From contig CAYJVO010000013.1 of NCBI GenBank assembly GCA_964373675.1, positions 1 to 16,773 of the forward strand: 16,773 nt of DNA, written 5' to 3'. The notes below the pieces were generated by a model, which was not told where the DNA came from, ran no database searches, and was given only the letters and a program-made list of their open reading frames with translations. Shown here one piece after another: positions 12,951-16,773 of this stretch (its first letter is position 1; each line of letters begins with the position of its first letter). Position numbers and translations under genes: made by a program. This stretch comes from CAYHXN01 sp964373675. GTDB taxonomy: Bacteria; Patescibacteriota; Minisyncoccia; UBA6257; WO2-44-18.

Positions 12951-13499
12951 ATGGACACAACTAAGGACTTAGAACAAAAACTTAAACCGGTTGTGGAAGC
13001 GCTCAAGCAAGAGGTGCTGAATTTGCGTACAAACCGGCCGACCTCCAAGCTAGTAGAAAATATCAAAGTGGATTATCTTGGTCAGCCGATGCTGGTGAAA
13101 CAACTCGGTTCTATCAGCATCGTACCGCCGCGGGAGATTGATATCTCCGTTTGGGATAAAAACGCCGCTGGTCCGGTAGCCAAAGCCATAGAATCTTCTG
13201 GCTTGGGCGTGAACGCCAACATTGATGGCAATTTGATCCGCATTAACTTGCCAGCTTTGACTGCTGAACGGCGTCAAGAGCTGGTTAAATTGTTGAAAAG
13301 CTCCTCCGAGCAGACAAAGATTAAAATCCGAAGCTTGCGAGATGAAGCCAACAAGGAAGTAGAAAAAGAATTTAAAGAAAAAAAGATCGGCGAAGATCAG
13401 AAATTCAAACTGCGCGATCAGGTCCAAAAAGCAGTGGACAAGGCGAATCAGGAAGTGGAGTTGTTATTGGTTGGGAAGATAAAAGAAATAAATGAATAA
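12951..13499 (+). CDS. frr: Ribosome recycling factor
   Basis: This is a 182-aa protein of full length. Conserved blocks are LRTNRPTSKLVENIKVDYLG (residues 24-43), GSISIVPPREIDISVWDKNA (residues about 54-73), IRINLPALTAERRQELVKLL and the C-terminal three-helix-bundle segment with a KxxxDxVQKAxDK pattern. RRF with EF-G splits post-termination 70S ribosomes. The usual partners tsf and pyrH are absent; rseP follows directly, preserving part of the common frr-...-rseP order. A family-1 repeat ends 7 bp before the ATG and a family-3 repeat starts at the stop. Confidence 0.95.
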   Translation: MDTTKDLEQKLKPVVEALKQEVLNLRTNRPTSKLVENIKVDYLGQPMLVKQLGSISIVPPREIDISVWDKNAAGPVAKAIESSGLGVNANIDGNLIRINLPALTAERRQELVKLLKSSSEQTKIKIRSLRDEANKEVEKEFKEKKIGEDQKFKLRDQVQKAVDKANQEVELLLVGKIKEINE

Positions 13500-13603
13500 A
13501 TTTCTAATTAACCTAATTGATCTAATTTCTAAGCAATGCCTAAATCCCAATTGATTAATGGTGCTTTTTTAGGTCAATTAGAAATTAGATAATTAGAAAT
13601 TTT
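13498..13603. repeat. Family-3 AT-rich inverted-repeat element, copy 2
   Basis: The left arm (AAATTTCTAATTAACCTAAT, then TGATCTAATTTCTAAGCAATG) is the inverse of the right arm (AGGTCAATTAGAAATTAGAT, then AATTAGAAATTT). It shares both arms with 10512-10619 but has a different centre. It spans the frr-rseP gap and begins inside the frr stop codon. Confidence 0.8.
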
Positions 13604-13604
13604 G

Positions 13605-15080
13605 ATGACCATTCTAATCGTAGTTCTCGGTATTTCTCTCCTGATCCTAGTTCACGAACTAGGCCACTTTATCGCCGCCAAATCTTTTGGCTTGCTGGTG
13701 GAGGAATTCGGTTTTGGTTTCCCGCCGCGGCTTTTTACTAAAAAAATAGGAGAAACCGTTTACAGTTTTAATCTTTTACCGTTCGGGGGGTATGTAAAAA
13801 TTTATGGTGAAAATCGAGCCGATATGACCGATCCGAACTTACGAAGTAAATCCGAATCTACAAACAAATCCGAATTTACCGAAAAAGGGAAAATTATAGA
13901 AGCGGACTTAGCTTATAAAATCAACGGAATACTTTTTGAAACACATAAAGAAGTTGGCAGATTTGGAAAGGAGAAGCAGTACGCGGATGTTTTTGAAAAG
14001 AAATTAAACGAAGCAGGTCTAAATTATAAAAGAGAAGCCACCCTTTTTTTGGGAGGGGAAAATTCCAACAGAGCCGATTTTATCGTGGAGAGCAGAATAA
14101 TTTTGGAATTTAAAACGGTGCCTTTTATATCCAAGAAAGATTATTATCAACTGCAACGCTACTTAGAAAATGCCAATTTAGAGCTGGGCATTATTGCCAA
14201 TTTTCGGGACGAATTTCTTAAGCTTCGTCGGGTTTTAAATCCAAAAGTTCGGCAAATTCGTGATAGTTCGGTATACTCGGATATTTTAGCAGGTTCGGAT
14301 CGGTCATTTTACATTCAAAAGGCCTGGAAGAAAGTCGTGATTATTTTAGCCGGAGTGGCGATGAATTTTCTTCTGGGCTGGCTGATAATTTCGGCGGTTT
14401 TTGCCATCGGCGCGCCGCGTTCGGTAGCGATTACCGATGTTTTGCCCAATACGCCGGCAGCGGTCATCGGTTTGCAGGCCGGCGACATTTTAGTTGATTT
14501 TAAATCCGGTCAGGAATTTTCTGATTTTATCCAAGCTAATAAGGGAAGGGAAATTTCTTTAAAAATAAATCGCGGCGGAAAAGAAGAAATTTTTAAAGCG
14601 GTTCCTCGTGTGGAGGTGCCGGCAGGGCAAGGAGCGCTCGGCGTGGCTTTTGCGGAAGCCGGCGTGGAACGCCAGCCGATTTTGCAAAGTTTAGCTTCTG
14701 GTTTTATCACTTCCGTCGGAATCACGGCAATGATCTTCGTTTCTTTATTTCAGCTGCTTATAGCTTTTTTAACTCAAGCGCCGGTTTTGGCAAATTTTGT
14801 CGGCCCAATCGGAATTTTCGGCGTAGCCAACCAAGCCGGATCGCTCGGTTTAGTTTACCTTTTGCAGCTTATCGGTCTTATCTCTTTAAATCTTTTTGCC
14901 CTCAACATTTTTCCATTTCCGGCATTGGATGGCGGACGGCTTTTATTTATTTTGATTGAAAAAATCAAAGGATCGCCGCTTTCACCAAAATTTGAACAAT
15001 CGGCCAACGCCACCGGGTTTATTTTTCTTATTTTGCTGATGGTTGTCATTACTGTGCGGGATATTGCCAAACTGTTTTGA
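13605..15080 (+). CDS. rseP: Site-2 protease RseP carrying an in-frame GxxExxY nuclease-like insertion
   Basis: This 491-aa protein starts at ATG 13605 (a TTG lies one codon earlier). The metalloprotease core is complete: HELGH at residues 17-21, the membrane-associated loop GGYVKIYGEN (61-70), a helix AWKKVVIILAGVAMNFLLG (240-258), a PDZ-like domain (about 280-350), and the C-terminal FPALDGGRLL with the metal-binding Asp. Between residues 74 and 234 lies a foreign block. It has LAYKINGILFETHKEVGRFG (102-121), RADFIVESRIILEFKTV (156-172) and YYQLQRYLENANLELGIIANF (180-200, noted as separate motifs), matching GxxExxY (PD-(D/E)XK_3) proteins with Asp158, Glu168 and Lys170. The block falls in the loop between the first two membrane helices, cytosolic in RseP. 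Without it the protein would be about 330 aa, normal for the family. RseP cleaves membrane-embedded anti-sigma factors and signal-peptide remnants. Confidence 0.9.
   Translation: MTILIVVLGISLLILVHELGHFIAAKSFGLLVEEFGFGFPPRLFTKKIGETVYSFNLLPFGGYVKIYGENRADMTDPNLRSKSESTNKSEFTEKGKIIEADLAYKINGILFETHKEVGRFGKEKQYADVFEKKLNEAGLNYKREATLFLGGENSNRADFIVESRIILEFKTVPFISKKDYYQLQRYLENANLELGIIANFRDEFLKLRRVLNPKVRQIRDSSVYSDILAGSDRSFYIQKAWKKVVIILAGVAMNFLLGWLIISAVFAIGAPRSVAITDVLPNTPAAVIGLQAGDILVDFKSGQEFSDFIQANKGREISLKINRGGKEEIFKAVPRVEVPAGQGALGVAFAEAGVERQPILQSLASGFITSVGITAMIFVSLFQLLIAFLTQAPVLANFVGPIGIFGVANQAGSLGLVYLLQLIGLISLNLFALNIFPFPALDGGRLLFILIEKIKGSPLSPKFEQSANATGFIFLILLMVVITVRDIAKLF
13824..14307 (+). mobile_element. 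Family-1 element carrying a GxxExxY/PD-(D/E)XK domain, inserted in frame in rseP
   Basis: The 484-bp block is bounded by perfect 15-bp inverted repeats, ATGACCGATCCGAAC (13824-13838) and GTTCGGATCGGTCAT (14293-14307). These are the same termini as the short non-coding elements at 1645, 3786 and 12832. Next to them lie ATCCGAA (left) and TTCGG-type (right) sub-repeats like those of the short copies. The middle encodes a GxxExxY-family domain of about 117 residues (97-213 of the host protein) with D-x9-E-x-K and a following Q-x3-Y motif, the PD-(D/E)XK nuclease signature. The frame is open across both junctions. There are no intein splice motifs. No target duplication is obvious. Confidence 0.8.
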
Positions 15081-15089
15081 ATTTGAGGC

Positions 15090-15150
15090 ATGCCCCCCAC
15101 ACCTAATAAAAGAGGGGTTTATTAGGTGTGGGGGCATTTGACTTTTTGTT
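15090..15150 (+). terminator. Rho-independent terminator of the rseP operon
   Basis: A stem of about 20 bp, from ATGCCCCCCACACCTAATAA A at 15090-15110 to the inverse at 15118-15137, with one extra C on the left and a 7-nt loop. It is followed by TTTGACTTTTTGTTTTTAG. The T-rich tract is shared with the promoter that starts at 15138. Confidence 0.8.
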
Positions 15151-15166
15151 TTTAGTTTGATAATAT
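15138..15166 (+). promoter_or_regulatory. Consensus sigma70 promoter of the SPFH gene
   Basis: TTGACT (15138-15143), exactly 17 bp, then TATAAT-like TAATAT (15161-15166). This is the best-matching promoter in the window. It directly abuts the rseP terminator. Predicted start near 15173, leaving a 68-nt leader. Confidence 0.75.
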
Positions 15167-15173
15167 AATGCAA

Positions 15174-15211
15174 TTCTAGATTTCAGTCGGCCGAGGTGCC
15201 GGCGTCTAGAA
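15174..15211 (+). promoter_or_regulatory. Stem-loop in the leader of the SPFH gene
   Basis: TTCTAGA (15174-15180) pairs with TCTAGAA (15205-15211), and GTCGGC (15186-15191) pairs with GCCGGC (15198-15203) inside it. It sits at the predicted 5' end of the mRNA and 18 nt before the AAGGAG ribosome site at 15230-15235. It may stabilise the mRNA; no known riboswitch is recognised. Confidence 0.45.
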
Positions 15212-15240
15212 AGCACTTTGCCAATTTTTAAGGAGACAGA

Positions 15241-16191
15241 ATGGGCTGGATCGTCAGCGCGGTCTTGGCGGTGGTGGTTTGTGGCGCGGCTTGGTTTATC
15301 GGGAATTTTTTTAAAAAGCATGGCGAAGAAGCTGACCACCGAAAAGCGGGATCAGTAGCTAGGGTCGGGGCTGTGCTTATTTTTTCACTTTGGGTTGGCG
15401 GTACGACCGTCGGCGCCTCTTTTCAACAGATACCCGCCGGCAACATCGGCGTTGTTTATGAGTTCGGTGCTATTGTCAGTCAGCTTGGAGAGGGTTTTCA
15501 AACCGTTGCTCCGTGGCGCAGGGTCCAGGTGGCAAATATCCAGGTACAGCGGCATGTTTTTAACCAGCTGGAGTGCTTCAGCCAAGAAACTCAGACAGTG
15601 TATGTTAGGGCCTCGCTCAATGTCAGCGCTAGCCCAGAGGCAATCCAGCAGCTTTACCGGACAGTGGGACCGGGATATTTCCAAGTGTTAGTGGAGCCGA
15701 GGGTGAACCAAAATTTCAAAGATGAGATTGTAAAGTACAAAAGCGTTGATATTGCGCCTAACCGCGAGGGTATACGCCGGTCAGTTAGAGAACGGTTAGA
15801 GAAGGAGCTTTCTAATCATTCAATTAAGGTTGAGGACCTTCTGCTAGACAATATTGACTTTAGTAAAGAATTTGAGACCGCGATTGAGGCTAAGCAAATA
15901 GCTACTCAGCGGGCTTTGGAGGAGCAGCAGAAAGTGGTGGTAGAACGGCACCGCGCAGAACAAGTTTTAGAAAGGGCCAAGGGCGAAGGCAATGCCATTT
16001 TGGCTGTGGCGGAGAAACAAGCCGAGGCGAATCATAAACTATCCGAGTCGCTCACGCCTGAGTTTGTTCAGTATGCGTTAATCCAGAAGTTGAGCGACAA
16101 GATTGAGGTGATGATTCTGCCTGCCGGACAGAATTTTATTCTCAGCCCGGAGGCGCTTAAACGGGCGCCCGGCGAAAAAGAGAAAAAGTAA
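15241..16191 (+). CDS. SPFH/prohibitin-domain membrane protein
   Basis: This is a 316-aa protein. ATG 15241 is preceded by AAGGAG five bases upstream, the only strong Shine-Dalgarno in the window. Two hydrophobic segments occur at about 1-20 and 41-60. The SPFH/band-7 domain runs from about 64 (QIPAGNIGVVYEFGAIVSQL) to about 230, with GEGFQTVAPWRRV and FSKEFETAIEAKQIATQRAL typical of prohibitins. Residues about 212-265 are a charged coiled coil (EEQQKVVVERHRAEQVLERA) that in this family drives ring assembly. The C-terminus is Lys-rich. Such proteins form large membrane microdomain scaffolds, often holding proteases such as FtsH. It is a single-gene unit with its own promoter and terminator; the partner is not visible. 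Confidence 0.9.
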   Translation: MGWIVSAVLAVVVCGAAWFIGNFFKKHGEEADHRKAGSVARVGAVLIFSLWVGGTTVGASFQQIPAGNIGVVYEFGAIVSQLGEGFQTVAPWRRVQVANIQVQRHVFNQLECFSQETQTVYVRASLNVSASPEAIQQLYRTVGPGYFQVLVEPRVNQNFKDEIVKYKSVDIAPNREGIRRSVRERLEKELSNHSIKVEDLLLDNIDFSKEFETAIEAKQIATQRALEEQQKVVVERHRAEQVLERAKGEGNAILAVAEKQAEANHKLSESLTPEFVQYALIQKLSDKIEVMILPAGQNFILSPEALKRAPGEKEKK

Positions 16192-16193
16192 AC

Positions 16194-16217
16194 CCCGTCC
16201 TTGCACGCAAGGGCGGG
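16194..16217. other. GC-rich hairpin after the SPFH gene
   Basis: CCCGTCCTTGC (16194-16204) pairs with GCAAGGGCGGG (16207-16217), 11 bp with one G-T wobble and a 2-nt loop. No T-run follows, so the terminator proper is the next hairpin. Confidence 0.6.
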
Positions 16218-16232
16218 ATAAAATGTTCACGC

Positions 16233-16258
16233 GCTCCCCCCTCGGGGAGCTTTTTATA
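16233..16258 (+). terminator. Rho-independent terminator of the SPFH unit
   Basis: GCTCCCC (16233-16239), loop CCTC, GGGGAGC (16244-16250), followed by TTTTTATAT. Classic form. Confidence 0.8.
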
Positions 16259-16280
16259 TGCCGAACTTCCGAACGAAAAC

Positions 16281-16302
16281 CACTCCGACGTATGTCGGAG
16301 TG
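16281..16302. repeat. Perfect hairpin CACTCCGAC/GTCGGAGTG
   Basis: A 9-bp perfect stem with loop GTAT, the first of a series of palindromes in the 3' non-coding region. Not followed by a T-run. Confidence 0.6.
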
Positions 16303-16310
16303 GAAGCGTG

Positions 16311-16354
16311 GGCATGTCCAGGTACTTTCCCATGGGAAAGTACCTGGACATGCC
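16311..16354. repeat. 44-bp perfect palindrome
   Basis: The sequence from 16311 to 16332 (GGCATGTCCAGGTACTTTCC then CA) is exactly the reverse complement of 16333-16354, with no central spacer. The centre is CCCATGGG. Such a perfect palindrome can extrude a cruciform; it is not flanked by a T-run. Function unknown. Confidence 0.85.
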
Positions 16355-16388
16355 AGACTCGTAATTAAAGAAACCCTGGCCGCCTTTT

Positions 16389-16420
16389 GACAGGTTCAGG
16401 ATGATGAGCGCAGTCGAACC
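16389..16420. repeat. Dispersed repeat of the TTCGACTGCGCTCA type
   Basis: The minus strand reads GGTTCGACTGCGCTCATCAT, then CCTGAACCTGTC, with GGTTC/GAACC at its ends. I recall similar intergenic repeats in many environmental bacterial genomes; that is memory, not something this window shows, since there is one copy here. Confidence 0.4.
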
Positions 16421-16453
16421 ATAAAGTCGGGAGTTTCATTTTGCATGAAGACA

Positions 16454-16473
16454 CTCTGAGCTTACGCTCAGAG
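16454..16473. repeat. Perfect hairpin CTCTGAGC-TTAC-GCTCAGAG
   Basis: An 8-bp perfect stem with a TTAC loop, 11 bp before the ACGCGT palindrome element. Confidence 0.55.
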
Positions 16474-16484
16474 ATGGAGCGTCA

Positions 16485-16628
16485 CCAGCACCTGTTTTGA
16501 CGCGTCAAAGTACTATCACGCGTGATAGCAATATTGTGTATGAAATTAAAATATGGCGGTGTTTTGACGCGTCATAGTAATAGCAGTTCAACGCGTCAAA
16601 CACTTTGACGCGTCAAAGCAGGTGCTGG
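16485..16628. repeat. 144-bp inverted-repeat element with five ACGCGT-centred palindromes
   Basis: The outer 26-bp arms (16485-16510 and 16603-16628) are inverted repeats with one mismatch; each consists of CCAGCACCTG plus the 14-bp palindrome TTTGACGCGTCAAA. Three further ACGCGT-centred sites lie between: CTATCACGCGTGATAG (16513-16528, perfect), TTTTGACGCGTCATAG (16562-16577) and GTTCAACGCGTCAAAC (16586-16601). Core positions are 16500, 16518, 16567, 16591 and 16608. It could be a MITE-like element or a cluster of binding sites for a dimeric DNA-binding protein. No open frame is present. Confidence 0.8.
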
Positions 16629-16662
16629 GCAAACAATGCAATTGTTTGAAGAGTAAATGGAT

Positions 16663-16773
16663 GCCCCGAGCGTTTGTTTGCCGGCAGACAGGTCACGTCT
16701 CGCCAAAGGCGTGGGGCTCCGCCGAGTCAGACTCGGCTCCGCTTACAGTGAGGCCGTGGGTAAGCTCGGGGGT
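16663..16773. ncRNA. Possible structured RNA at the window edge, strand unknown
   Basis: CCCCGAGC (16664-16671) and GCTCGGGG (16764-16771) would close a domain of about 108 nt. Inside are CGCC-AAA-GGCG (16701-16711) and GCCGAGTC-A-GACTCGGC (16721-16737). GCTTAC (16741-16746) and GTAAGC (16760-16765) form a stem that competes with the closing helix. The GC content is clearly higher than in the rest of the window. It does not fit a tRNA or 5S rRNA, and it may continue beyond the window. Confidence 0.35.

Noticed and set aside
13824..14307. Intein within rseP
   Set aside because: No N-terminal Cys/Ser block, no C-terminal His-Asn splice motif and no Hint-domain pattern; the content is a GxxExxY domain, so no protein splicing is expected.
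16157..16351. 64-aa minus-strand ORF
   Set aside because: It crosses the SPFH terminator, a hairpin and the perfect palindrome, and reads out palindromic sequence only.
16663..16773. tRNA gene in the GC-rich edge region
   Set aside because: No T-loop GGTTCGA-type box and no cloverleaf of correct spacing on either strand.

Overview
The window looks like a chromosomal segment of a Candidatus Patescibacteria (Candidate Phyla Radiation) bacterium, probably of the Parcubacteria group. The reasons are the compact block infA-rpmJ-rpsM-rpsK-rpsD-rpoA-rplQ-rplM-rpsI with shortened proteins (uL13 of 112 aa, RpoA without its C-terminal domain), start codons mostly without Shine-Dalgarno sequences, several Patescibacteria-type hypothetical membrane proteins, and short palindromic elements in most gaps. 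TGA is used as a stop codon and Trp is TGG, so this is ordinary code 11. No rRNA, tRNA or CRISPR array was recognised.

Layout. 1-378 (minus) is the 5' part of an acyl-CoA dehydrogenase that runs off the edge. 461-3278 holds a FtsA/PilM-like actin-fold protein followed by a bitopic membrane protein. 3311-7607 is the translation/transcription block, including a 38-codon rpmJ. 7622-8910 has two convergent membrane-protein genes that overlap by 25 bp. 9225-11631 encodes murA (catalytic Cys replaced by Asp) and mreB, for peptidoglycan synthesis and cell shape. 11632-11931 appears to hold a minus-strand structured RNA with its own -10 box and terminator. 11932-15080 holds holB, a 27-codon ORF, frr and rseP. 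15138-16258 is a single-gene SPFH/prohibitin unit with a consensus promoter and a terminator. 16259-16773 is non-coding and full of perfect palindromes.

The standout feature is a set of about six families of small inverted-repeat elements (about 40-275 bp) occupying most intergenic gaps. Their ends repeatedly supply the stop codon of the gene before or the start codon of the gene after. One family has termini close to ATGACCGATCCGAAC. Three members are short and non-coding (1645-1728, 3786-3906, 12832-12943). The fourth (13824-14307) lies in frame inside rseP and carries a complete GxxExxY/PD-(D/E)XK nuclease-like domain. RseP is thus predicted to be a site-2 protease with a roughly 160-residue nuclease-fold insertion in a cytosolic loop, with both protease motifs intact. 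I infer that the nuclease-carrying copy and the short copies are, respectively, the coding and non-coding (MITE-like) forms of one mobile element. This is the best candidate here for an undescribed system.

How the genes work together: the central block makes ribosomal proteins, IF-1 and RNA polymerase alpha; frr recycles ribosomes; holB belongs to the replicative clamp loader; murA, mreB and rseP serve the envelope. The two 5' genes look like a cytoplasmic actin-fold ATPase with a membrane partner, a layout seen in PilM/PilN-type assembly systems, but their function is unknown.
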